A stretch of DNA of 34,905 bases from Paludibacteraceae bacterium (GTDB lineage Bacteria; Bacteroidota; Bacteroidia; Bacteroidales; Paludibacteraceae), in the NCBI GenBank assembly GCA_017541805.1, contig JAFXYK010000056.1:1-34905 (forward strand), in the 5' to 3' direction. Made by a program: the position numbers and the translations under genes. Positions 15,754 to 23,756 of this stretch are shown in pieces (within the stretch, counting starts at the first letter, position 1; every line of letters starts with the position of its first letter). The notes under the pieces were generated by a model. That model searched no databases. It was not told the origin of the DNA and saw only the letters and a program-made list of their open reading frames with translations.

Positions 15754-17355
15754 ATGACTCGTAAATATGATTTTTTGATTATCGGCGGCGGTGTAGCCGG
15801 TATGAGTTTTGCGCTCAAAGTGGCGCGAACGGAGAAATATAAGATTGCTTTGTGCTGTAAGACGACGCTGGAAGAGGCGAACACAGCCAAAGCGCAAGGA
15901 GGTATTGCCTCCGTAACCAACCTGTTGGTGGATGATTTTGACAAACATATCCACGACACGATGGTTGCCGGTGACTGGCTCAGTGACCCGGCAGCCGTTG
16001 AACAGGTGGTTCGTAATGCACCGAAAGGGATTCAGGAACTGGTGCAATGGGGTGTGAACTTCGATAAGAAAGAAGACGGTGCTTTCGACCTGCACCGCGA
16101 AGGTGGTCACTCGGAGTTCCGTATCCTCCATCACGCCGACGACACCGGTGCGGAGATACAACGCGGACTGATGGAAGCCGTACGGGCTAATCCGTATATC
16201 GAAGTGCTGGAGAACCATTTTGCGGTAGAGATCATCACGCAGCACCATCTCGGTGTACGTGTCACCCGTCGTACGCCGGATATCGAGTGCTACGGTGCCT
16301 ATATCCTCAACCCCAAGACCCAGAAGATCGACACGTACCTCAGTCGTATCACGCTGATGGCTACCGGTGGAACCGGTGCTGTCTATGCGACAACGACGAA
16401 CCCCGAGATAGCTACGGGCGATGGTATCGCGATGGTCTATCGCGCAAAGGGAATGGTCAAAGATATGGAGTTTGTGCAGTTCCATCCGACGAGTCTGTAT
16501 AACCCTCAAGAGACACATCCGGCTTATCTCATTACCGAAGCCATGCGCGGATACGGAGGTATTCTCCGTCTGCCGAATGGGGAAGAGTTCATGCAGAAAT
16601 ATGATCCGCGTCTGAGTCTCGCTCCGCGTGATATAGTAGCGCGTGCGATAGACAACGAGATGAAGATTCATGCCATCGATCATGTGTGCCTCGATGTGAC
16701 GCATAAAGATCCGGAAGAGACCAAACATCATTTTCCCAATATCTACGCGAAGTGCCTGAGTATCGGCATTGATATCACGAAGCAGTATATCCCGGTTGCT
16801 CCGTGCGCACACTATATGTGCGGTGGTATCAAGGTGGATCTGGACGGACAGTCGAGCATCAAGCGTCTCTATGCTGTGGGCGAGTGTTCGTGCACCGGTC
16901 TGCATGGCGGTAACCGCTTGGCATCGAACTCGCTTATCGAAGCCGTCGTCTATGCCGACGCTGCGGCTAAACACAGTCTCAGTGTGATCGAAAACTACGG
17001 TTTCAACGAGAAAATTCCGGCATGGAACGATGAAGGTACGCTCAGCAATGAGGAGCGCGTTCTCATCGCGCAAGACGTCAAAGAGGTGGGGCAGATCATG
17101 TCTACCTACGTCGGTATCGTGCGTTCAGACTTACGTCTGCGTCGCGCATGGGAACGGTTGGACCTGCTGTACGAAGAGACCGAAGATCTGTTCAAACGTG
17201 TGAAGGCCGATAAGGAGATCTGCGAACTGCGTAACATGATCAATGTAGGCTATCTCATCACCCGTCAGGCGATGGAGCGCAAGGAGAGTCGAGGCCTGCA
17301 TTATACGATTGACTACCCCCGTACGGATAATCACCACCCGCAGGAAGTGTGGTGA
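15754..17355 (+). CDS. nadB: L-aspartate oxidase
   Basis: FAD-dependent oxidation of L-aspartate to iminoaspartate, the first step of de novo NAD synthesis. The 533-residue protein has the N-terminal FAD-binding motif (FLIIGGGVAGMSFAL), the AKAQGGIA block, LHREGGHSEFRILHHADDTG characteristic of NadB rather than succinate dehydrogenase/fumarate reductase, MEFVQFHPTSLY, and the C-terminal YAVGECSCTGLHGGNRLASN. Length fits NadB. nadA and nadC, its usual neighbours, are not present here. It is the fourth gene of the uxaB unit, with a heptamer tract just before it. The metabolic link to hexuronate genes is not obvious; co-transcription may be incidental. Confidence 0.93.
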   Translation: MTRKYDFLIIGGGVAGMSFALKVARTEKYKIALCCKTTLEEANTAKAQGGIASVTNLLVDDFDKHIHDTMVAGDWLSDPAAVEQVVRNAPKGIQELVQWGVNFDKKEDGAFDLHREGGHSEFRILHHADDTGAEIQRGLMEAVRANPYIEVLENHFAVEIITQHHLGVRVTRRTPDIECYGAYILNPKTQKIDTYLSRITLMATGGTGAVYATTTNPEIATGDGIAMVYRAKGMVKDMEFVQFHPTSLYNPQETHPAYLITEAMRGYGGILRLPNGEEFMQKYDPRLSLAPRDIVARAIDNEMKIHAIDHVCLDVTHKDPEETKHHFPNIYAKCLSIGIDITKQYIPVAPCAHYMCGGIKVDLDGQSSIKRLYAVGECSCTGLHGGNRLASNSLIEAVVYADAAAKHSLSVIENYGFNEKIPAWNDEGTLSNEERVLIAQDVKEVGQIMSTYVGIVRSDLRLRRAWERLDLLYEETEDLFKRVKADKEICELRNMINVGYLITRQAMERKESRGLHYTIDYPRTDNHHPQEVW

Positions 17356-17357
17356 TA

Positions 17358-17378
17358 AAGGTGAAAGGTGAAAGGTGA
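17358..17378. repeat. heptanucleotide repeat supplying the nlpC start codon
   Basis: Three perfect copies of AAGGTGA, with related partial units on both sides. The GTG of the third copy (17375-17377) is the start codon of the NlpC/P60 gene; the nadB stop lies 2 nt upstream. Confidence 0.85.
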
Positions 17379-18157
17379 AAGGGATTGCATTACATAGTGT
17401 GATACCGGTGCGAGCAGAAGCACGAGAAGGCGCGGAACAGAACACACAGGTGCTGTTCGGTGAGTTATGCACGGTGCTGGAGCAGAAACCCCGATGGAAT
17501 CGGATCAAAATAGAGTCCGACGGACAAGAAGGATGGGTGGATGCGAAGATGATCACCCTTATGTCGGGCGAGGAGGAAAAGACGTACCGCACCGGGTTGG
17601 AACACGCCGCGATGATCGCTTTCCCGATGACCTATGCCGTGAGTGAGAACAACGGTCAGACCATTCCTTTAACGGCAGGCACACGACTTACCAACTATAA
17701 AGACGGACGGTTCGAAGTGCTGGGTGTCGGTTTTCGTATTGACCCCTCTATGGTCATCACGCAACCCATCGATCTGAACCAGGAGAACCTGCTGAATACC
17801 TTGCGTTTCTTCATCAACACCCCGTACTTATGGGGCGGAAAGAATGCGATGGGCATGGACTGCTCCGGTTTCACGCAAGTGGTGATGAGTCTGTTCGGTA
17901 AACACCTGCTGCGCAATGCCTCCGAGCAAGCGACACAAGGCACTCCTGTATCCGGTTTGGATAAAGCGAAAGCAGGAGACCTGGCTTTCTTCGATCATGA
18001 GGATGGTAAGATCAGTCACGTAGGTATCATCATCGACCCCGAACGTATTATTCATTGTTCAGGACGCGTGAAGGTGGAGAAGCTCGATTCCAACGGCATT
18101 TATAATATAGAACAAGGTGGCTATTCACACCACCTTGTCTCTATCATTTCTTTATAA
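17375..18157 (+). CDS. NlpC/P60 family cell-wall peptidase (C40)
   Basis: A 260-residue protein with N-terminal SH3-like region(s) (~1-120, including NRIKIESDGQEGWVDAKMI) and a C-terminal NlpC/P60 papain-like domain from ~140. The catalytic triad is visible: Cys163 in MGMDCSGF, His215 in ISHVGI and His227 in IIHCSG. Such enzymes cleave the gamma-D-Glu to diamino-acid bond of peptidoglycan peptides, often in muropeptide recycling. No signal peptide is present, pointing to a cytoplasmic, recycling-type enzyme. The start is GTG within a heptamer tract; MKGIALHSVIPVRAE right after it is the usual N-terminus of Bacteroidales homologues. Its 3' end overlaps the converging ompA gene by 14 nt. Confidence 0.9.
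   Translation: MKGIALHSVIPVRAEAREGAEQNTQVLFGELCTVLEQKPRWNRIKIESDGQEGWVDAKMITLMSGEEEKTYRTGLEHAAMIAFPMTYAVSENNGQTIPLTAGTRLTNYKDGRFEVLGVGFRIDPSMVITQPIDLNQENLLNTLRFFINTPYLWGGKNAMGMDCSGFTQVVMSLFGKHLLRNASEQATQGTPVSGLDKAKAGDLAFFDHEDGKISHVGIIIDPERIIHCSGRVKVEKLDSNGIYNIEQGGYSHHLVSIISL
18112..18138. terminator. hairpin terminator in the convergent nlpC/ompA overlap
   Basis: Arms ACAAGGTGG (18112-18120) and CCACCTTGT (18130-18138), 9 of 9 paired with a 9-nt loop. It lies just beyond the ompA stop on the minus strand, followed by a T/A-rich run, and inside the last codons of nlpC on the plus strand, followed by CTCTATCATTTCTTT. Could stop both transcripts. Confidence 0.65.
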
Positions 18158-20042
18158 GCGTTTCTTTGAGCCGTTTCACTTCTTCCATGATCTGGCTCTC
18201 ATTCATTCCTTTCAGTCGTTCCGACAAGTTAGGAATCTCCAGTACCATGCCCGGTTCCAAATCCGATGGATTCGGGATATCTTCTTTATTGGCTTCATAG
18301 ATGAATACCCAGAAATCCGGATTGCCGTAATGACGTCGTGCGATCTGCGCCAAGCGCGTTCCGCTGACGACGATCTCTGTCGTCTGATAGGTAGGTACGA
18401 TCTCTACACGGCGGTCTTTGCTCAACTGATGGTGGCCGTTATAGCGATACGGCATGTCGGCGCCTAAGCTGGCTGTCATCAGTTGGTCTTCGCGTACACC
18501 CAGCGCTTTGAGTTGCTCTACGACAGCTTTCGCACGGCGCATCGCCAGACGCTGGTTATAATCCGGTTTGCCGAGTTTGCAAGCATGACCGTTGACGTGG
18601 ATCTTCTGGTTCGGGTGGCGCTTCAGCACTTCGGCGATACGAACTAAGATATCAGCCGGTTCCAGGATAGGCACAGCCTTATCGAGATCGAAGAAGATGA
18701 CTGCTTCGCTGAGCATGTCGTCCAGCTGTTTGGCTACCGTATCTTCCTTGATGACCGGTGTCGGTTCCGGATCGCGATAGAGATAGATCGTATCGTGGAT
18801 CTCGCGATAGACGGTGTCGTGGATCTGACAGAAAGTCGTGCAGATATTGATGTCGTTCGCTTCGGCTATCTCCAAGATACGACGAATCGCCTCTTCACGC
18901 GGATCAGGCAGGATAAGATCCGGCAATGTATCCTCAGCCAACTCAGGGATTGTATCGACCACTTCGGCCAAGGTATCGATTACCGGCAGCAGTGTCTCAA
19001 CGGGTTCTTCCTCTTGCGTCTGTTCAGCCAGTTGCTCCTGACGTTTCTTACGCTGCTCGCGGTCATAATCGCGCTGTGCTTTGGTGCGGTTTGCATTGAT
19101 CTGCACGCCGATCTTCAATCCCACATTCCACGGGTGAACCGATTCCGCTTCGTTGGTACGCAGCACACCGTTATAAGCAGCGGTGTACGGCACTTTATAT
19201 TCGCCGACAGAGGTGCCGTAGTTAGCAAACGCCAGCGGGTTTGTATTATGCGCATCCATCACATCGTTGATATAATAGTTCGCAAAAGCGGTGATGGCTA
19301 ACTCCACCCGCTGATGCACGCGCACCAGCATACCTATCTCGGCGTATGCGGCATAGTTGAGTTTCTTCCAGCGGTACGACTCATACGAGCCCGAAGCACC
19401 GGTGATAGGGATGTTCTCCACTACCGTCGGTACATCCTGGATTGTCAGGTCATAGAACGGATAATAGACGGAGTTCTGTATCTGTCCTTTGTCGCTCAGC
19501 CGATAACTGTTAGCAACCGGGAAACCAAGTTTCATTCCTGCCGTAGCGGTGAAACCCACCACACCCGGCCGAGCACGGAACTTCAGCGCGATAGGCACCT
19601 CGATCATATAAAGGTGTTGGTTCTCATAGACATTATCCGGCGTGGTGGTCAGTTGGTACTCATCGCCGAAAGGATCCTTGAGCATCGGATCGGACGGCGT
19701 CTTCCACGGTTCCGTCACCGCTGCTTTATTGGTGTAATCCGAGAACTGCACACCTGTTCCGAGACCCATCCAGGGCACGAAATAATAACTCAATCCGAAG
19801 GCGGCATTCCACGACGGGAAGTGCACCTTATTCGTCACATGACGATCGGTGTTGGTGAAGGACTGACCGATCTGCTGATAGGTATAACTACCGACACCCA
19901 GCCCACCGGCGAACTCAAAATTCCATCCGTAGGCGATGTTGGGTTCGGCTTTGCCGGCCTGCTGCACCGAGTCGGGATACTGACTGGCCGAAAGAGCAAC
20001 GGCTACTGCGATAATCGCGATGGTTACAAATAACTTTCTCAT
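18144..20042 (-). CDS. OmpA-family outer-membrane protein with barrel, OmpA and LysM domains
   Basis: A 632-residue protein. The signal peptide ends near ALSASQ. An N-terminal barrel spans ~25-310, paralogous to gene 1641-2597. An acidic/proline linker covers ~320-430, with a repeat-like CQIHDTVYREIHDTIYLYRD. The OmpA peptidoglycan-binding domain is at ~445-550 (VNGHACKLGKPDYNQRLAMRRA), followed by a LysM-like domain at ~553-605 (SGTRLAQIARRHYGNPDFW) and a basic C-terminal helix. It should tie the outer membrane to the wall. It lies 12 nt after the GLUG/Ig gene 20055-23492 and is probably co-transcribed with it. A T9SS-associated OmpA role (PorE-like) is possible but not shown. Confidence 0.85.
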   Translation of the reverse strand: MRKLFVTIAIIAVAVALSASQYPDSVQQAGKAEPNIAYGWNFEFAGGLGVGSYTYQQIGQSFTNTDRHVTNKVHFPSWNAAFGLSYYFVPWMGLGTGVQFSDYTNKAAVTEPWKTPSDPMLKDPFGDEYQLTTTPDNVYENQHLYMIEVPIALKFRARPGVVGFTATAGMKLGFPVANSYRLSDKGQIQNSVYYPFYDLTIQDVPTVVENIPITGASGSYESYRWKKLNYAAYAEIGMLVRVHQRVELAITAFANYYINDVMDAHNTNPLAFANYGTSVGEYKVPYTAAYNGVLRTNEAESVHPWNVGLKIGVQINANRTKAQRDYDREQRKKRQEQLAEQTQEEEPVETLLPVIDTLAEVVDTIPELAEDTLPDLILPDPREEAIRRILEIAEANDINICTTFCQIHDTVYREIHDTIYLYRDPEPTPVIKEDTVAKQLDDMLSEAVIFFDLDKAVPILEPADILVRIAEVLKRHPNQKIHVNGHACKLGKPDYNQRLAMRRAKAVVEQLKALGVREDQLMTASLGADMPYRYNGHHQLSKDRRVEIVPTYQTTEIVVSGTRLAQIARRHYGNPDFWVFIYEANKEDIPNPSDLEPGMVLEIPNLSERLKGMNESQIMEEVKRLKETLIKK

Positions 20043-20054
20043 ATCCGTTCCTCC

Positions 20055-23000
20055 TTATTTTACAATCAGTTTATGAATCTCGATCTGTCCGTCTTCCGTG
20101 ATGATCTGCACGAAGTAGATACCCGGAATACGTGGCGCGTTGACGGTGGTCGATCCTTCGACGCCGTTCACTTCTGCCACTTTTTCTCCGGCCAAGGAGA
20201 CGATCTGCATGTTTCCGAATCCTTCTACCGTCACGGTCTGACCTGCATCGGCAGGAATCGGATAGACACTCGTCTGTTGCGGTGCGCTCGATGAACCGGT
20301 AGGTAAGGTGACTTCGCAAGAACGATATTTCTTTCCGTCTTCGGCAATCAGCATCACATAGAAGATACCGGATAACGAAGCACCACCTTGGTGGTAATAC
20401 TGCTTGGTCTCACCTTCGAGGATCTGTCCGTCTTTGTACCACTGGTATGCCACAAACTTCAGTTTGTCGGCACCGCCGGTGATCAGACCGTTGTCCGGGT
20501 TGTTATCCACGAACAGCACACGGTCATATTTGGTATGCAGGTATCCACCGAGACTGAAGTCCACGCGCATCTTACTCGGCGTGCTGTAGCAAACATCTTC
20601 GTCCGAACCGCTATCGCCGGTGTAACCGATCTCCAGGTCCAGATAGCAGTCTCCGGTACCTACCGGCGGCATGTTCTCCAGCACGATATAACCCGGTTTG
20701 GTGATCGTTCCTACCGTGTCTTTTCTACCCATATACTTCGCCATGTCCGGCGAGAAAGTGATGCGGAAGGTATTCGACGCATGACCATCCAACTGCGTAT
20801 ATTCCAACTCCATCGAACCGGTCTCTTGGCATACATGCACCACGGTGTCGATACTCAAAGACGGCATCTCTACGGTCTCTACGATGAAGACCGTGTCGGC
20901 AGGACACTCACCGGCGTCATCACTCACTTCCCATCGCTCACCGTTATAGGTGAAGGTATGCTCGGTCTGCTTGCCGTCGCTGTCCGTATGGACGATGGTG
21001 TACGGCAGACGCTCGCTACAGATCGTCTTCGTCACCTCCGCATAGATCGCTTGGCCATAGTACTGGGTCACAACACCTGCCGACTCTTCCCACTCGCAAT
21101 CCGGGTTGGTGTTACGCACGTAGCGATGGTAGGTATAGGTGGTGCCCAACTCGATCTCGCTCATCGGGAAAGTGTAGTTCAGTTCCTTCTTATCACCGAT
21201 GATACTGTTACCCGGTTCGCGCACCCACATATACTCCAGTCCGTCCTCGCACTGCGCGGCCTCTTTCTCATTGTTGGTGATGGTAGCCGTTGTCGTTTCA
21301 GTGGCTTCGGCATCGAAGCAGTAGTTCTCCAACTCTGTCTCCTCGATCGCACCAGGCGTCAAATCCGCCATGATATGAATGGTCTTGGAATAGCGGCTCT
21401 TCTGCCAGGTGGTGAAACGTGTGTCATCCTGTACCTCACGAGTGAAGGTATAACTGCGTCCGGCCTGCAGATCCAATCCGCTCAGCGGCAGGTTCTGTGC
21501 CTTCGCACCTATGATCTCATGATTGTCCATAAACCAGCGATATTCGATCTTACCGGCACCTCCGGTAGCTTTCGTAGCCTCCACGATATAGGCTTTTGCC
21601 TCCTCCACGGTACAGAAATTCTGGTTCTCCTTATTCAATATCTCACCCGGATCCACCGGTTCTACTACCCAAACGGTATAGACACCTAAGTTCTCCAAGG
21701 TGTGCTCCGGCGTGTAGCATAGGCTGTCGCGCGTACCGCGCGTAAAATTATAGGTGCCCGGTTTGCTGAGCGGATAACCGTGCAGTTCGAGTCCCGTCTG
21801 CGTATGAATCGAATCGCCGTTCACGAACCATTGGTAATAGACCGTTCCCGTTCCGCCGATGGACGCTTCGCTGCCCGTCGTGCTGACTAAGGTCGGTACA
21901 GTCTCCAGATAGATGGTATCCGTCTTGGTGACGATCATGCCCGGAATGAACTTACCATATACATAGTACTCGAATCCCGTCTTGTTCTCGCGCCAGTCAA
22001 TCGAACAACCGTTGTCATGCACATAACTGCGAATGATGAAATGACCGGCAGTGTCTGTCGGTACGGTGCAGGTGTCGAACCAATGTTTGTATGTATTGGT
22101 GTTGGCATCTTTGAGCATCGTGTCCATCACGGTGGTATCCTCGCCTATGACGATATAACGCACTACCTGATAATGATAGTCGCCGTCTTCGCCCAACCAA
22201 CCCAACTCAGCCGGTTTCATATACGCTTCTTCATCCATCAGTTCATACGAGTCGTGGCAGTAATAATGGATATAATTGAGCGTATCGGCCTCTTCATCCT
22301 GGCCGACAAACATACCTGGCAGCAGGTCTTCCGTACGACGCGGACTCATATATACCACGCGTGTCTCCGTGCCTAAGGTAACATCCACCAGCACCTCCGT
22401 CCGATTGCAAGGACGAACGACCTTCACATTACCTGTCGCATTATCGATCTTGATCCACTGTTCACTATCGGTAGTCTGGCACGTCCACTTGATACCACCT
22501 TCGATGCTGACGGTGAAATGGAGCGTCACGTCATTGGCATGCTCCACCGGATTGGTAGCCGTGGTCTCCAGGAACATCGGTGCCACCGACAGTTTGGCTG
22601 CATCCGTACCGGCGAACACCGCTAACATCGGATAGGCGGTAGCGGAGTTAATCCACCGGTCGCTGGTAGCAAAGAGGTGGAACATATTCTCCGTCGAATC
22701 GACCGGCGTGATTTTGTTGCCTTCTATACCCGATTTCTGCAGGTAAGCCTTACGGTCGAAATAACACTTGTCGTAACTTCCTTTCGCGTCTGCTCCGACG
22801 ATGGCGTAAGCATCATTAGCGGCGTAGCCGGAACTATATACGCGCTCCAACTTACCGGCATTGAGACCTACGATACCGCCGGCACTGTCGGCTGCATGGT
22901 ATATCAGCCCCGACTGATAGCAATCGGTGATCGAACCGTTCTTCTGCAGGTCACCTACCAGTCCACCGGTCACATTACCGGAAGCCACTATCTCGGCCAT

Positions 23001-23492
23001 CGACCAGCACTCGCTGATTGCACCGTCGCATACACCGGCGATAGCACCGACGCGACGTTTGCTTTTCGCCATGATCAGACCGTTGACACCCAGTTGCTGG
23101 ATCTTAGCACCCTGACCCACATGACCGAACAGGCCGACACCGTCTGCACTGCCTCCAAACGCGCGGATACCGCGGATGAGGTGACCGTTACCATTAAACG
23201 TACCTTTGAACGGTTTAGCGGCCGAACTGATCGGAGTCCATGATTTCATGTTCAGGTCGATATTGGCTTTCAACTCAATCGTCTTTCCTGCAAAATCGGT
23301 GGTTGCACTCAATGCGGCCACACCTGCCAAATCGTTGGCTGTCTTCACCTCGATGACATCCGTCAAAGGAGAGATGGTACTTGCACCCGCTCCATTCCAA
23401 ACGCTGTAAGTTTCACCCGCCGCATACGACGAAGAGACACACACCATCAGTAGAGTAAGCGCGAATCCCAAAGAGAGAAATTTGTTTTTCAT
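20055..23492 (-). CDS. large GLUG/Ig-like surface protein with T9SS type A tail
   Basis: A 1145-residue secreted protein. Signal peptide ~1-25 (ending SSSYAA). GLUG-type repeats lie at ~50-250 (GVGLFGHVG, TGGLVGDL, AGGIVGLN). Four Ig-like ~100-residue units run from ~391 to ~820, each opened by PGM/PGE/PGA and closed by a YxFTRxVxD-type strand; the later region ICSERLPY to FVAYQWYKDG matches the paralogue at 2607-6065. The last ~75 residues form a complete T9SS type A sorting domain (VYPIPADAGQTVTV ... GIYFVQIITEDGQIEIHKL). It should be exported by Sec, then by type IX secretion, and attached or released at the surface. It is the first gene of a two-gene operon with the OmpA-LysM protein. Ligand unknown. 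Confidence 0.83.
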   Translation of the reverse strand: MKNKFLSLGFALTLLMVCVSSSYAAGETYSVWNGAGASTISPLTDVIEVKTANDLAGVAALSATTDFAGKTIELKANIDLNMKSWTPISSAAKPFKGTFNGNGHLIRGIRAFGGSADGVGLFGHVGQGAKIQQLGVNGLIMAKSKRRVGAIAGVCDGAISECWSMAEIVASGNVTGGLVGDLQKNGSITDCYQSGLIYHAADSAGGIVGLNAGKLERVYSSGYAANDAYAIVGADAKGSYDKCYFDRKAYLQKSGIEGNKITPVDSTENMFHLFATSDRWINSATAYPMLAVFAGTDAAKLSVAPMFLETTATNPVEHANDVTLHFTVSIEGGIKWTCQTTDSEQWIKIDNATGNVKVVRPCNRTEVLVDVTLGTETRVVYMSPRRTEDLLPGMFVGQDEEADTLNYIHYYCHDSYELMDEEAYMKPAELGWLGEDGDYHYQVVRYIVIGEDTTVMDTMLKDANTNTYKHWFDTCTVPTDTAGHFIIRSYVHDNGCSIDWRENKTGFEYYVYGKFIPGMIVTKTDTIYLETVPTLVSTTGSEASIGGTGTVYYQWFVNGDSIHTQTGLELHGYPLSKPGTYNFTRGTRDSLCYTPEHTLENLGVYTVWVVEPVDPGEILNKENQNFCTVEEAKAYIVEATKATGGAGKIEYRWFMDNHEIIGAKAQNLPLSGLDLQAGRSYTFTREVQDDTRFTTWQKSRYSKTIHIMADLTPGAIEETELENYCFDAEATETTTATITNNEKEAAQCEDGLEYMWVREPGNSIIGDKKELNYTFPMSEIELGTTYTYHRYVRNTNPDCEWEESAGVVTQYYGQAIYAEVTKTICSERLPYTIVHTDSDGKQTEHTFTYNGERWEVSDDAGECPADTVFIVETVEMPSLSIDTVVHVCQETGSMELEYTQLDGHASNTFRITFSPDMAKYMGRKDTVGTITKPGYIVLENMPPVGTGDCYLDLEIGYTGDSGSDEDVCYSTPSKMRVDFSLGGYLHTKYDRVLFVDNNPDNGLITGGADKLKFVAYQWYKDGQILEGETKQYYHQGGASLSGIFYVMLIAEDGKKYRSCEVTLPTGSSSAPQQTSVYPIPADAGQTVTVEGFGNMQIVSLAGEKVAEVNGVEGSTTVNAPRIPGIYFVQIITEDGQIEIHKLIVK

Positions 23493-23517
23493 ATACGATT
23501 TTTATGAATTTTGGGCG

Positions 23518-23548
23518 CAAAATTACAATAAAAAAATGACATATGCAA
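23518..23548 (-). promoter_or_regulatory. promoter of the GLUG-OmpA operon
   Basis: Minus strand: TTG (23548-23546), 20-nt spacer, TAATTTTG (23525-23518), 26 nt upstream of the ATG at 23492. Confidence 0.75.
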
Positions 23549-23587
23549 GCATATATCATTCTTTTTACTGATTTTCTTTATTTTTTG

Positions 23588-23673
23588 TACCGCGAGCCGG
23601 GGTCGAACCGGCACGCCCATCACTGGGCAAAAGATTTTAAGTCTTTCTTGTCTACCAATTCCAACATCGCGGC
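23588..23673 (-). tRNA. tRNA-Leu (anticodon TAA)
   Basis: 86 nt. Acceptor GCCGCGA pairs with TCGCGGT (first pair G-U), the D-arm contains GGAATTGGTAGAC, the anticodon stem AAAGA/TCTTT holds loop CTTAAAA, a long variable arm GCCC...GGGC marks a class II tRNA, and the T-arm is GCCGG-TTCGACC-CCGGC. The discriminator is A; CCA is not encoded. It has its own promoter at 23698-23729. Confidence 0.93.
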
Positions 23674-23697
23674 AACAAGGGTTTCAAAAATCGGCTG

Positions 23698-23729
23698 CAA
23701 AGGTACTGCTTTTTTTTGAATTGACCAAA
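23698..23729 (-). promoter_or_regulatory. promoter of tRNA-Leu
   Basis: Minus strand: TTTG (23729-23726), 20-nt spacer containing TCAAAAAAAAGCAG, TACCTTTG (23705-23698). It lies between the recJ stop and the tRNA. Confidence 0.82.
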
Positions 23730-23756
23730 TGTTTTTGGAAAAAAATATCAAAATTG

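Noticed and set aside
15688-17073. 461-codon open frame antisense to nadB
   Set aside because: Same reason: mirror of NadB codon bias, with His/Arg-rich nonsense protein.
15754-17355. Fumarate reductase or succinate dehydrogenase flavoprotein
   Set aside because: The LHREGGHSEFRILHHADDTG block and 533-residue length fit L-aspartate oxidase; no iron-sulfur or cytochrome subunit genes adjoin.
20388-21689. 433-codon open frame antisense to the GLUG/Ig gene
   Set aside because: No signal, motif or promoter; the minus-strand protein has a signal peptide, repeats and a T9SS tail.
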